In this document: positions 25,376-36,759 of the stretch, one piece after another
Layout of the letters: the number at the start of each line of letters is the position of its first letter
Position numbering within the stretch: the first letter of the stretch is position 1
Assembly (NCBI GenBank): GCA_907163375.1
Contig: CAJQUW010012890.1
Location: 1-64,000 of the forward strand
DNA: 64,000 nt
DNA from: Prostheceraeus crozeri
Lineage: Eukaryota > Platyhelminthes > Polycladida > Euryleptidae
Direction of reading: 5' to 3'
The notes under the pieces: model-generated
Seen by the model: only the letters and a program-made list of their open reading frames with translations
Databases searched by the model: none
What the model was told of the DNA's origin: nothing
Translations under genes and position numbers: made by a program

Positions 25376-26118
25376 CAGTAGAACCCACTTATAACGTACT
25401 TCAAGGGACCTAAAAAATTGGTACGTTATATCCGAAGTATGTTGTATCCGAGGTGTACAATAACAAGTTGTATAAGAAATATTGAAGCCTACTTCTGCAC
25501 CAAATTAAGTTGTCAATTGAAATAGTAAGGTCCTATCCATCATGACCAGCTAATTCTCACTATGCATCACCATAAATACATGTGCATGTAATGTACATTT
25601 ATTTGTATGCCCTCGCCCTACATGTATGATCATGCCTACTCGAGAAAACAGCATAGTTTTCTAAATGAGAAACAGCACAGACTAAAAAAACAAGTCTCAG
25701 ATGAAGATTCGATGGAACAGCAGTGACGCGTTAAGAAGACACCATCACAAACAATGTCTTAATTCCAGTTCACTTCTATCGATTGCTCATTGGACGGATT
25801 CGACACTCAAAAGTTGTCCTCCTCCGAGCCGATAACAATTGAGCTGTTGCTGCCATCATCAAACGCAACAAGTTATTGTAGAATCGTGTCAGCTTCGTTT
25901 CGATGATTCAGAATACTTAAGTACTTTCATCCCTAAGTACGTTGTAAAAAATCAAAATTTGCTCTGTGGACCTTTGAAAAGAGTTCGCTATATCCGAGTA
26001 CGCTATAACCGAGGCATTTTACATAGACATAATAGGAATTTTTGTCTGTGCCTGCAAGAGGAGTACGTTATATCCGAGAGTTCGTTATAACCGAGTCCGT
26101 TATAAGTGGGTTCTACTG
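25376..26118. mobile_element. pogo-like MITE inserted in the hAT element, 743 bp
   Basis: The ends are CAGTAGAACCCACTTATAACG and its reverse complement, the pattern of pogo/Tigger-type Tc1/mariner elements. TA flanks each side (25374-25375, 26119-26120). Subterminal copies of GTTATATCCGA-like words occur near both ends. The paralogous hAT copy B lacks this insert at the same point (near 51583), which independently confirms the boundaries. No transposase frame remains. Confidence 0.92.
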
Positions 26119-26403
26119 TACAAGCAAATTATTTATTCTCGTGCATGGCTGTCATTGTCTTGATGTCAACTTTCTCCGTCAAACAAAAGTACAGAGACAC
26201 TGCTGCATACAAAGCTTGTAATAGTTGAGGGAATGAACTGTGACAGTGAATAAAGGATTGTCCTTTCACTCGGTGATTTAGTAGAGAAGACAAGCCCTCC
26301 TAGCTTCGATCACACCTGCGCGCCAAAGGTCACATCAGAGACAAAAATGAAATACCAGTTTGTTTGAGAACATTACCTCTTACACAAACGTTAATCTTGT
26401 GTG

Positions 26404-26589
26404 ATGGCTCCTGCAAAGCGCATATTAAAATCGAAAGTGTACTCATATTTCTTGAAGAAGGATGGATAATTTTCCTGCATGGTAGAGACTGGAGAAAAAC
26501 CGTGTGAGGCACACATTAACAAAATGGGAGGAGGCGAGTCGCATGGATCCAATTTAAAGCGACATTTGATAAACTTTCATCGAAACTGA
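26404..26589 (+). pseudogene. BED-type zinc finger remnant (hAT transposase N-terminus), copy A
   Basis: From ATG 26404 the frame reads MAPAKRILKSKVYSYF. After a stop it continues FSCMVETGEKPCEAHI, then SNLKRHLINFH. The layout fits a BED finger: aromatic S..Y.YF start, a Cys region, then S.L.RHL...H. The second Cys of the expected C-x2-C is absent (CMVE), so zinc binding would be impaired even without the stop at codon 22. Confidence 0.65.
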
Positions 26590-26699
26590 TTGATAATTGA
26601 TACAATGATCACTAAAGATAGGTTCAGGTAAGCCTATAATGATCTATGATGTAGGCTACTAGTTTTCTTAAAGAACTAGGGTACATATACTGGCCAAAA

Positions 26700-27495
26700 T
26701 TAGTAAAATTAAAACTTAAGATATCAGCAGAGCCTCGCCAGATAATCTGTTGATATTAACAATTAAGATGCGTTCCCACAGGGTAGTAGCCGTGGTCGAT
26801 ATTTTTATGCCTGAAGATAGAAAATATTTTCCTCATTTGACCATTTAATTTCTCTGAATCATTTGATGGCCTGTCAACATGATTCTCAAGCAATAAGATG
26901 AAATGGATACCGACAAAAATTAGTCATACAAGTACAAATATGCATTCTCGACCAAATTCTGTGCACGGAGTTTCATGCCTTTATCTTAGTTAAAGCATCT
27001 ATCTATTGAATAGATTAAGTAATGAAGGATTAAGTTTAGTCAAGCAGCGCGTTGTTGTTTTTCGACTCTACATGCTGCAAATATGTTTTTTAAAAAGATA
27101 TCAGCTATATCACGTGAAGATTACGTTAAACAACAATCGATACACGATTTGCAAGGGACATATCCCGGAATTTTTGGTCAAAAGAGTCATTTAAATATTT
27201 ACATGTACCGCAGATACCTTTTGACTTGATGACTTCACTGTTTCAAAAAGGTTGCATATCCTAAATGTTTTCGCTTTCCGTTTTTATAAAGCTAAATATA
27301 ACTTGCGAGAATAGGCAACAATAGGTACATCAAATAAGATCCAATTTATTTGTTGTGGACAAATGCGTTATACATGAACAATTTTCAAAAAAATCACTGC
27401 ATATTAAATGTTTAAAAAGTTGTTACGTTTTATTAGAACTTTTCAACTTTTAGTACTTTTAATCTTAACAGTGGTCAATTTTTGCAGATGATACA
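26700..27495. other. unassigned noncoding DNA
   Basis: No gene or repeat recognised between the hAT copy and the mariner element. Confidence 0.5.
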
Positions 27496-27497
27496 TA

Positions 27498-29235
27498 CGT
27501 GGTGTGATCCAAAATGTCCCGGACTAACCTACTTGCAGATAACCTGTGATAACGAATACTACTTCAGATGTAAATTTAGGTCTTTAAGGCATGAGAAATA
27601 TGGTCGCCGAAATTTTTCCGGTCAGTTTTCTATTTTTAAAAAATATTTTTACATTTTAACATGAATTTCTGTATTTTCTGAATTGATCGAGATCCGATTT
27701 GTCTTATTGTTATAGTTAGATTGATTTTGATTTGTACCTTACTTGACGGATATCTTTGCCATGAATATTGCACGTCTTTTGTTAATTGCTTCATGTGTTA
27801 CGATATCAATCAGTGAAGTTCATTCAGCACGCATTCATTAAGAAATCCGTGTCAACGATGGTTCTTTGTTCTATCAGTTTTCATGATGGATGTGACAAGC
27901 GTGTCTTCAGTCGAATATCGCAGCGTGATACGATACCTCCTGATCCGCGGCTTCGCTAATGGTGACATTCTAAAGGAATTAAGCCTGGCATATGGAAGCA
28001 AAGCTCCATCGAGAACTACTGCTTATTTCTGGATAAGCGAATTTAAACGCGGAAGACAATCTGTGGAGCAAGATTTTTCAACTGTTGGTCGGCCGCAGGA
28101 GATTCCGGAAGAGAAATCGAGTCAGTGCGATGAAGTGATTACAGCACACAGAAGGATAACCATCCGTGAGTTGTCAAGAGAGTTGCGAATCAGTTATCAC
28201 TCCTGTCATGACATCATCGAAAGACTTGGATATCGCAAACTGGCATCACGTTTCGTACCGAAGTTTCTGTCACCTGAAATGAAGGAGAACAGACTTCTGG
28301 CTGCACAGTCAAATTTGGATCTCCTCGAAATGCACGGAGATCAGTTTCTGAACTGCATCCTTACAGAGGATGAAACACCTTTAAGTTTGTATCTGCCTCA
28401 AAGTAAGCGAGAATCTGCAGAGTGGCGAAAATCAGGCGAGTCTGCCCCTTTGAAAATGCGATCCGGAACATCACATCGCCGGTCGTTGATGCTGACGGTC
28501 TTTTGGAACGCTTCGGGAATCCAACTGGTTGACTTTGCGGATAAAGGAGTAAGAATCAATAGCGAATATTATTCCAATCTGTTATCTGAAGCGAGGAAGA
28601 AAATAAGAAAGCCACGAAACATTCCCCTCTACTTGCTTCATGACAATGCTCCGATTCACACCTCGCAGGAGACAACCAATGCCTTAACGAGAAACGGATT
28701 TCAACTATTGAGCCATCCTCCTTATTCACCTGACTTGGCCCCAAGTGACTTCTATCTGTTTAGATTCCTCAAAAAGCATCTTCGTGGACACCATTTTGAA
28801 TCGCCAGTTGAACTGCGGGATGCAGTTACTGAGTTTTTTGATTCTTTGACACCGGAATTTTTTCATAAAGCTTTTTGTGAATTGAGACTTCGTTGGCAAA
28901 AAGTGACAAATGCTAACGGCTCATACATTGAAAAGTAAACTGTTTTCTGGAACAAAACATTTGTTTTTCCGTTAATTATTAGTCAGGTTATTAGTGATAG
29001 CTTAACTGTCAAGTTAATCTAAATATATTAATTCTAAATCGCTAGAATTTATAGGAAAATCTTGAAATTCAGACAAAAATGTTTGAAAATTTTGAAAAAA
29101 TGGAAAACTGACCGGAAAAATTTCGGCAACCATATTTCTCATGCCTTAAAGACCTAAATTTACATCTGAAGTAGTATTCGTTATCACAGGTTATCTGCAA
29201 GTAGGTTAGTCCGGGACATTTTGGATCACACCACG
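27498..29235 (+). mobile_element. complete mariner element with 133-bp terminal inverted repeats
   Basis: Terminal inverted repeats run 27498-27630 and 29103-29235, both starting CGTGGTGTGATCC. By eye they differ at one of 133 positions (GTCGCC versus GTTGCC near 27605). TA flanks both sides (27496-27497 and 29236-29237). A single uninterrupted transposase frame lies between. Very similar repeats and an open frame indicate a recent insertion. TIRs of this length are longer than the roughly 30 bp of typical mariners. Confidence 0.95.
27883..28938 (+). CDS. mariner transposase, DD34D, 351 aa
   Basis: Cut-and-paste transposase of the mariner family, acting in the nucleus on its own terminal repeats at TA targets. 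The N-terminal part (about residues 15-70) is the mariner HTH region: IRYLLIRGFANGDI, WISEFKRGRQSVE, then a GRPQ linker. Catalytic residues are the Asp of ILTEDET, the Asp of LLHDNAPIHT and the Asp of YSPDLAPSDFYLF. Counting between the last two gives 34 residues, so DD34D. The length (351 aa) is normal for the family, and the start at ATG 27883 gives a complete N-terminus. No stop or frameshift is seen. It lies inside the 27498-29235 element, with about 250 bp from the left repeat. Confidence 0.95.
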   Translation: MMDVTSVSSVEYRSVIRYLLIRGFANGDILKELSLAYGSKAPSRTTAYFWISEFKRGRQSVEQDFSTVGRPQEIPEEKSSQCDEVITAHRRITIRELSRELRISYHSCHDIIERLGYRKLASRFVPKFLSPEMKENRLLAAQSNLDLLEMHGDQFLNCILTEDETPLSLYLPQSKRESAEWRKSGESAPLKMRSGTSHRRSLMLTVFWNASGIQLVDFADKGVRINSEYYSNLLSEARKKIRKPRNIPLYLLHDNAPIHTSQETTNALTRNGFQLLSHPPYSPDLAPSDFYLFRFLKKHLRGHHFESPVELRDAVTEFFDSLTPEFFHKAFCELRLRWQKVTNANGSYIEK

Positions 29236-29239
29236 TATG

Positions 29240-30045
29240 CCCTAAAGAATACACAATCATGTAATTAGTAATTAGCTTCTTATAAAATGATTCTTAAGGC
29301 GATACACTCGACTAACGTAATTGATGTTTTCTTTCAGGATGGTTAAATGCGCAAAACGACATGCAAGATTCATCCGGCCCGCGTCGAGCCTTTATGTATA
29401 AAAAATCGGTTTTCTAACACAGAAGAAGGAACCAATTTTTAAACACTTTATACCAATTAAATTAGGAAGGAATATACAAGAAAAGAAAAACATAAATTTA
29501 CATTTTCCTATACATTTGCATGAAACACATCATTCATTTTTTCTCATTGTCAAATTATCGTGAAAATCTCTATGGAATCTGCATCGAAATCATTAATTTG
29601 AGGAGTCATAACTTTTTGAGAATTTCCTTAAAAATTCACTGCTCTCAATTAATTATCTTGGAAAGGAGTTAATCAAGATGTTCTAAAGATGTGAGTGGAT
29701 TGTCAGCAGACATATCCGCATTTGTCAAACATAAATGTAATTTGCTATACAAATGCTGATGTAATCTTTCCTCCTAATCCACAATTTTGCTTTCATACAA
29801 GACATCGCATGCAATATAGCAATACAGCAGTGATTAATACAGGCAAGATTCAGTAGTTCATTGCATAAGATATTGACTGTCGATGAGAATTGCTTTGAAT
29901 ACAATGCTGGTCGTGTTATTTCCCTACATCTAAATTGACAACATTTTCAAATGTTCCATGATGCAATAAATGCATGGTCTCCATACCAATGCCGTGATTA
30001 TATCCACATTGGAACACGCCTTCCACAGTCTTTTATTATATGAAC
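29240..30045. other. unassigned noncoding DNA
   Basis: No gene or named repeat seen. Confidence 0.5.
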
Positions 30046-30556
30046 CATAGAGTAAATGTATAGGGCAGTAGAGTGTCGACTGAAAAAAAACAGCATGCAG
30101 TCAAAATTTCTATATCAAAAGATTCAGTTTTTTTACGCAGATTACGTTCCTGTGGTCTAAAAATATTTGATCAATTTTTAACTAAGGAGCTAAATTTTTC
30201 CTAATTATTCCTATGCTTATATACTAGCAATTTGAAACCTCTATATAAGTAGTGTGAAACTTATTAGTTATCAAAAGGAATGAACAAGTATCTTAATTAA
30301 GCGGAAATTGCGTTGATTATCAAGAAAATTTCATGATCCGCAAGTCTTCATGGAAAAGTTGAAACCATATTGTGATTCCTGGCTGATCAAATTTCATTTT
30401 CAATTCAATTTTTATCGTCATGATTTCATCATTCATTAAAATTCATGTTTCAGTTCTTGAATCTGAATAGTAATGTGGATCCGCTAACATCTTTTGAAGT
30501 TAACCATGATCATTGTAATTGATTGCGATATTTTGCTCTTTCAGTGGTAGGTAGTT
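30046..30556 (-). mobile_element. partial copy of the 836-bp MITE family
   Basis: The minus strand matches the right two thirds of the 21845-22680 element. It begins (at 30046) with the outer terminus CATAGAGTAAATGTA and GTAGAGTGTCGAC, and continues past the TCTTTTGATAT and CCACAGGAACGTAATC regions to TGCCACTG-like sequence near 30550, where it breaks off. The other end is missing. Confidence 0.85.
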
Positions 30557-31608
30557 CTGACCACACTTAACCCTTAACAGGCCGACGTCAAAAACAGCTT
30601 TAAAAGACCAACCTATGGTCAAAACGACCATTGATACAAAAACAAATGATTTCTACCAAAGAAGTATTTTTTCATGCTTCTGATAGATCATATTCATAAT
30701 TAAACATGAAAAGTGTCTCAGGATATGACGGAAAACATCATCCTGCTAAATATCCTATTCATTCTACTCACCGCGCCATCGATGTGCTCGTGCGGAAACT
30801 TACATTCCATGAATATGTTGCTCTATCTGCTCACATTTCGGCAAAGATCTTCCCTTATTATGACAAATCTAACATCATGACGATGTCTTTGATCCTCGGA
30901 ACTCAATGCTTGATCCTGATGACCTATAAATTCCTTAATTTGTCATATCAAGCGTCGCTGAAGTCATGGTAATCTCAGATGATGCTCTGAATTGAAACAG
31001 GCCATTTCTTTGACAAGGATGATGAGCTCATCACGTCGATGATGTTTGGAGGCCTTCCATGACCAGTCAGGATGCGTAAAATTGAAATTTGCTGCCAAAT
31101 CGATGGTTGCAACAACTACGAAGTTGCTTTGAAAATGTAGCAACACGTAGTTGACCAAACGACGGGAGATCATGTTCATAGTCGAGAAAAGTAAAAAGTA
31201 ACTCCCCTGTTTTACGGTCGAAAGTTCTTTTAAAGTCAAAGTCAGTCAGACGGTACTTCAATGGTCGGTGTAACTACTAGGTGGACCCCCTAGTACACCT
31301 AGTAGCAACACCCTGATATTCGAAACATTTTAGTGTAGCTTTTTATTATAAGCTCTGCAACATCAACTCCGGCTTTAGATTCTTTGAACGAATGCTGCAA
31401 ATTGTTGTTCCTTTTAGGTTCCTAACCGTCAATTGCCATTTGTTCGTGCATTGGCTAGAGTCCAGAAAAAATACCTCGATCTACAAGCAGCAGAGATAAA
31501 AGATCATGTGATTGTGAATCACCATTCGAGCGTTGTAATTATTGACTGAAATTGAAGTTCAAAGTAAATGTTTAGAGCCGAATAACTTTTCCACTATCCA
31601 CATTAAGA
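30557..31608. other. unassigned DNA
   Basis: No gene recognised. A small perfect hairpin lies at 31274-31305 (listed). The segment 31131-31175 resembles 960-1000. Opposed open frames at 30706-31261 have no domain. Confidence 0.45.
31274..31305. repeat. 10-bp perfect hairpin
   Basis: CTACTAGGTG (31274-31283) and CACCTAGTAG (31296-31305) pair around a 12-base loop that itself contains CCCCCTAGTA. Function unknown. Confidence 0.85.
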
Positions 31609-31945
31609 CATAGAGTAAGTATATTAGGTAGAGTGGCAACTCAGCATTTATTAAATCCCCAATGTGTATGTAATTTCGATTTTATTAAATAAACTCGAGA
31701 TGAATACAATTGATAATTGCTACCAAACGTGAGATATGCAAAGTCTTGCAGTTCTGAGGAAATTACCACGGAATTGAATGATCATGATAGCAATGCAGAA
31801 AGAATGATGGCATTTTACACATTCTCAGTGTCATGACAGCCTTGGATATTTGATGTTTGTTAAATTAGCAATTCAATGGGTTCCTATTACTTTCATGCTC
31901 AACCTTAAAAGCATTTTCTTAATCGTGATCATATCACAGGACCCA
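31609..31945 (+). mobile_element. partial copy (5' part) of the 836-bp MITE family
   Basis: It starts CATAGAGTAAGTATATTAGG and follows the 21845 element through GCATTTATTAAATCC and GTGATCATATCACAGG, then stops abruptly at about 31945. A fold-back repeat begins just beyond. The right part does not resume afterwards, so the copy was truncated and not merely interrupted. Confidence 0.88.
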
Positions 31946-31969
31946 TGAAGATATACCCATGATATCATA

Positions 31970-32316
31970 CCCATGAAGTGCCGACACGGGTGCGTCAATC
32001 TTGCGATTTGCTTTTCTGCAATACCGCATTTGTTTCATTCCCGATTATCTATCTGGGCCACAGCAACAATGCCGTGACACTAGTTATGGCGATACATTAT
32101 TAATAGCTGCGCTACTAACGTACACATCCCCGTTTCTCTGGCTCAAAATATGGCGGGGGATGTGTACATCAATAGCGTAGCTATTAGATGTATCGCCATA
32201 ACTAGTGTTACGGCATTTTTGCTGTGGCCAAGATAGATAATCGGGAATGGAACTAATGCGGTACTGCAGAAAAGAAAATCGGAAGATTGACGCACCTGTG
32301 TCGCACTTCATGGGAT
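31970..32316. repeat. fold-back element (arms about 170 bp)
   Basis: The sequence is a long palindrome. The outer words CCCATGAAGTGC (left) and GCACTTCATGGG (right) and all following blocks are mirrored with few mismatches. These include GGTGCGTCAATCTT, CCCGATTATCTATCT, GCCGTGACACTAGTTATGGC and GATGTGTACAT. The centre lies near 32145. There is no coding capacity. It is most likely a fold-back MITE. A clear target duplication was not found. Confidence 0.88.
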
Positions 32317-32329
32317 AATCAAGCTGACT

Positions 32330-33625
32330 GCAATTCAAAACTCCCTTCCTGATTTAATCGGTTAAATTTACGAAGCGGATAGCTGTGCTGTTTAGGAGAT
32401 AAAATACAATTCTGAAGTTCAAATGTGTATGTTCTCATCATAAAAAGGGGACTGAAACAATCGCATAATCACACAAGTATTAAAATCTGATACAGAATTA
32501 CATGATACGAGACTTGTCAAAATGAACACGCTGAATTTTATTTAGACATCAAACACAGAGATTCTAGAATAAATTATTTATGTGTATATACAGCACTTAT
32601 TAGAAATATCTGATGACATAGTTTTCCAACAACCAACATACCGGTAATCACTTAAAAATGAAAGAAATAGCTAAATAGCTATGAGCATGACTGTAGTTGG
32701 CCATCATTTCTTGCATTAGCATAAATAAATTGACACTGCCATCAGTGCTGCATCGGAGAAACTTGGAGGCTTTTGCAGAAAAGGATCAATTAGCTCTTCA
32801 AAGGCAATCCTCCATCTGAAAAATCCAACCTCTAGCAGACAGAAAATTTCAAAATGCTACTAAGAACTAACTAACTATACCCAAAAACAGCGATTCATTT
32901 CTATAGGATATGACGGACAACTAGTAAGTATTTTAATGTTTAGCTACTACAGTCTTGCTCAGCTACAGTTATTATATTTATTTGTTATTAAGTAGTTAGA
33001 AGAGAGCTATTCAATATTTCCATTAAGTACTGCATCTAACTATATCGTATGATGTCTAACAGAAAAGGATTGATTAGACTTGAATAAAAAACCCTTACAA
33101 TAGCACAAATGTTGTGAAGAGTGTTCAATCTCCTCTCGAAGTGGCGTCATCTACTAAAAGTCATCTATTTAAGAAATTTCATTTTAACAAGTCTTAGAAT
33201 TACTGTCCGGTAAAGAATACTGAAGCGTGGTAGGGAGTAAAAAAATTACGGATGAACCGTTGAATTTTGAATGAGCTAGAGACTTGATATGAAATTGAAA
33301 TTAAGTTCGAGCATATTATCAATGCCATTTAAGCAATATCTTAGCAACAGTTTTAAGTAATACATTTCCCACTTGTTACAAGACAAAATGAAATTAACGT
33401 GACTTTTTTTACAGAAGCTGCAGTTTAAGATTGCAAAATAATAACAGTTACGCGGTAATGATAGTAAATTCACGACTATGTCTCATCTGCAATTACAGGA
33501 AAGATAATTAATCTGGATACGAATCATGATTATCAAGCAACCTGGAAAAATCTGAAAGGCAGATAATAATTATAATATTAGTAATTCTTGGCAATTTTTA
33601 TTGATCTGGTAAAGAAAGATTCTGA
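32330..33625. other. unassigned noncoding DNA
   Basis: AT-rich; no gene or repeat recognised. Confidence 0.5.
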
Positions 33626-33626
33626 T

Positions 33627-34135
33627 ATCATTTTCCTTTATAGTTGAAATCAATGAAATATTATTATTCTTCAGTCTTTCTACGCACAAAAATCAATAAA
33701 TTATGACAAAATATATTTCGTCGATCTGGTCTCATCGATTGAGATAGAAAGAAGTCCTACGTAAAAATTTTTGAAGTCAAATGCTAAATCATTTGAAATC
33801 TCTGTACAAAATTACAAACCATCAATGTCAATGTCGACATCTACCAAATATACACATATAACAAAGTTCATTGATTCTTGTTGTACTGACAGAACTACGA
33901 CAATCAATGAGCTGTGGTATATGTGTATATTTCTTAGATATCGATATTGACAGTTTGTAATTTTGTAGAGATTTCAAATGATTTGGAATTTGATTTCCTG
34001 AATTTTTTCATATGATTTCTTTCTATTTCAATTGATAAAGTCAGATCGGCGAAATATATCTTGACATAATTTATTAATTTTTGTGCACAGAAAAACTTAA
34101 AAATTCATTAATTTCAACTAAAAAGAAAATGATTA
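33627..34135. repeat. imperfect inverted repeat (arms about 240 bp)
   Basis: The left arm (about 33627-33865) and right arm (about 33895-34135) mirror each other. Examples are ATATACACATAT against ATATGTGTATAT, TCATTTGAAATCTCTG against GAGATTTCAAATGA, and TATATTTCGTCGATCTG against CAGATCGGCGAAATATA. Divergence is moderate, so it is older than the 31970-32316 palindrome. No coding frame. Confidence 0.85.
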
Positions 34136-34139
34136 ATGA

Positions 34140-35200
34140 AGATGAATTTCTTCATTTTCTGAGTCATGGGTACAGAGGTGATAATACCCGGAATATAATC
34201 TAAACAGGAAGCATAAAGAACTTATCTCCGATGAAATTTGTCATAAAGCTTCATAGCCTCAATGAACATTTTCATAAAAATAAGTTGAATAAAAACTTGA
34301 AATTCAACGGTTCATCAGGCGATGTGATCAATGAAACTATAAAAAAAGCTACTGGCGCGCGTAGCGCATCTATGAAAGTGAAAGTCAGAGAAGACCACTC
34401 AATAGTCCGAGTCCACTTAGTCCGAGTCAGATAAATCACTGTGACTTAACTGCGCTTGGGCCTCCGCCTCCTTCATCTAAACTCTCGTTGTCGCCGCCCA
34501 CCTTTGCGGTCCCTTGTACCACGCAGATACCTGCTGGAGATCTCCTCAAAATTCTTGGAAGTTATCGTTGGAAACTGCTGTTTCTTCACAGAATCTGTAA
34601 CGGAAATGGCACCATTTTACACCCACATAGCTGCTATGTCACTGAAATGGTGTCGTCTTTATATTTCAAGATAAAAGTTTACAACATCCGGTGGATATGA
34701 CGATCCCAGTTGATTAAAATTCATCGGAGATAATGTATTCGCAGACATGTTTCAGTAGACAAGATACCATCATCAGTGACCGTGACAACGATCAATAACA
34801 ATGATGTAATATATGCAGGACTTAAAGGAAAGAAAAATCAATGCAAGGAAGGTGGTTGTGATTTGTTACAATTATTCATAAAATAATGCGAATGAAGAAA
34901 TGACTTCATGTAGAATGGTTGAACAATTTTTGTGTATGGACTGCGCTAACTGATCCCCGTTCAGCGTGGACAAGGACGAAAAACGGGGAAGTAAGTAAGG
35001 AGTGCGCATGAGAGCGTACATTGAGCACCTTGAAACTTTCGTATTGTGCGCTATATGAATACTGTATTTTCATAAACAAAATTTTCAATAAATGAGAACT
35101 TTAAAATTGCCTTTGTCAGGATATCAATATGAAACGATTTTAGAAGGGAGTCGACCTTTCACGTATTTGTTTATCCAAGCAGATAATAATAGACCTGTTT
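34140..35200. other. unassigned noncoding DNA
   Basis: No domain-bearing frame; nothing recognised. Confidence 0.5.
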
Positions 35201-35204
35201 CACT

Positions 35205-35720
35205 ATGAAAACTACCCGCAATAAGAAGGAATGAGCATGGGATCCTCCATTGAACCTTTGTAGTTGAATTCCCATTAGACATTACAGGAAGCAATGTCGG
35301 TTTTTACATAAAGTACATTAATGACATTTTAACTGTCTTTTCGGTCTGCAACCGAAACCCACACTTTTTTAAAACGGTTTAATGCTGTTGATTCATCACT
35401 TCATCTTACCATAAAAAAGAACCGATAAATAGCTCAATTAATTTTCTAGATATGATAATTTTCATAAAAATGGCAAATTTGAAACCAATTGTATAAAAGA
35501 AACAAATACATTATTGTATATACTCATAACCACTCCTACAGTCCCTATTGTTATAAGAACAACGCGATTAAAGCATTGTACAATATATCTCAAAAACTGC
35601 CTCTCAATGGTCATACGCGGCAAATTTGCATTTTTACGCAGGCCGAGTAAATTTATGCAGGTAAACTATTGCGCATATGTAAAGAATGAAAGCACTGTAT
35701 ACATAGATAAAATTTCAATG
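35205..35720 (+). pseudogene. Penelope-like element reverse transcriptase relic
   Basis: In shifting plus-strand frames the PLE RT motifs appear in order. GMSMGSSIEPL (35228-35260, the G.AMG..LSP motif) comes first, then FYIKYINDILTVF (from 35302, the YIDDI catalytic motif with Asp changed to Asn). FNAVDSSLHLTIKK, SINFLDM and KNGKFETN follow (the FLD.TI region), then NNAIKALYNISQKLPL (the HK..A...L......P region). Several frameshifts show it is dead. No endonuclease follows. Confidence 0.8.
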
Positions 35721-35724
35721 TGAT

Positions 35725-36600
35725 TACAACTTCCACATTTTTTGTTGTTGGAGTGACCCCATGAGCCTGATAGTTTTCAGATGGTCATCGACCACCATAA
35801 TCATGCCTCGTGGAAAAGCGCCCGTCTAGATACAAATTTCTTTTTTGCTATTAGGTCTACCATCATGATAATGGAGTCCCTCCAACAATTGAATATTGAA
35901 AGACCCTCATTTTCAAAGAAATTCCACGTTTAGACTAGACGAATTTATGCATCTTAAGATGTGAGAGATTGCATCCATTACTGGACCAGCTGGCATCATT
36001 ACTGGGACAGCACCTCGAAAGGGAGGCTCAATTCCGGCGCAACAAAACCTTTTTGTGACAGGGATTTCTTGCAAATATGCTTTGACGGCTTCAATGAATT
36101 TGGCTGAAAAATTACTTCAATTCATTTTATATTAATTTCTTTTGACCGAGTGAAACTGCTTTTGAGAAGCTGATATATTTCGTAGAACGGTACAATAAGC
36201 ATGCTTTGTTTACTATTTATACATATACAATCATTTCTACTCAGGATACAAACTTATTGAAAATATTATGCAAGTAACTGAGAAGCATTATTTCCACAAT
36301 TAAAATTGCTAAATGCTGATCAAATAAATGACGGTAATTTTCCAATAATGCTTCCACAGTCTTTTTCCATTATCAAACAATAATGAAATATTAAAAATAC
36401 GCAAAACCGAATACAATAACGAAAACTGAATGAACTAGATAAACGAAAATTAAAATTCTGGGATGGAACATCACAAAACATTATAACTGAAGACTTCAGA
36501 AATCAAATAACCACTAGCAATGTGCATCTAATCATGTTAACATGCAACAAAGCAGACATTAATTCAGGGACTGTTTTTTAGTCTTGACATCTTAACTTAC
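35725..36600. other. unassigned noncoding DNA
   Basis: No gene or repeat recognised. Confidence 0.5.
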
Positions 36601-36753
36601 CGAAAACTAACTGTATAAGAATGGGCCTTTCAACCCAAACTTAAATCCTTTGGATCCGCTCCTCCCATCTAAGTTGTGCGATAACAGCGTGTCGAATATT
36701 CTTTTCACCAATTCAGATTCATTCCTTCCACCGATAACGGATAGACGACGGAC
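36601..36753 (-). CDS. candidate host exon (unidentified protein)
   Basis: On the minus strand a 153-base segment is preceded by TAATTTATTCTAG, a credible splice acceptor with branch-point-like CTAAT, and followed by GTAAGT, a consensus donor. The only open frame runs 48 codons from the acceptor, includes VIGGRNESELVKRIFDTLL and FGLKGPFLYS, and ends in TAG six bases before the donor. If real it would be the last coding exon with an intron in the 3' UTR, or the stop marks a decayed exon. I do not recognise the protein. The frame is more polar and ordered than the surrounding chance frames, but this remains a candidate only. Confidence 0.35.
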
Positions 36754-36759
36754 CTAGAA

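Larger units (their letters stand above)
25257..26695 (+). mobile_element. hAT element with BED-finger exon, copy A (interrupted, right end lost)
   Basis: It starts CAGGGATGCGGAGTCGG, followed by repeated GGAGTCCTATCA words, exactly like the complete copy at 51506-52243. It then follows that copy closely through a BED-type zinc-finger coding region to about 26695, where similarity fades without a right terminus. A pogo-like MITE (25376-26118) sits inside it. Without that insertion the copy would be about 700 bp, matching its sister. It is a decayed, nonautonomous hAT derivative. Confidence 0.85.

Noticed and set aside
30571..30600. TTAACCCTTAACAGGCCGAC as a piggyBac terminus with TTAA target
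   Set aside because: It has the right look, but no matching inverted terminus with TTAA was found nearby and the piggyBac relic is 28 kb away.
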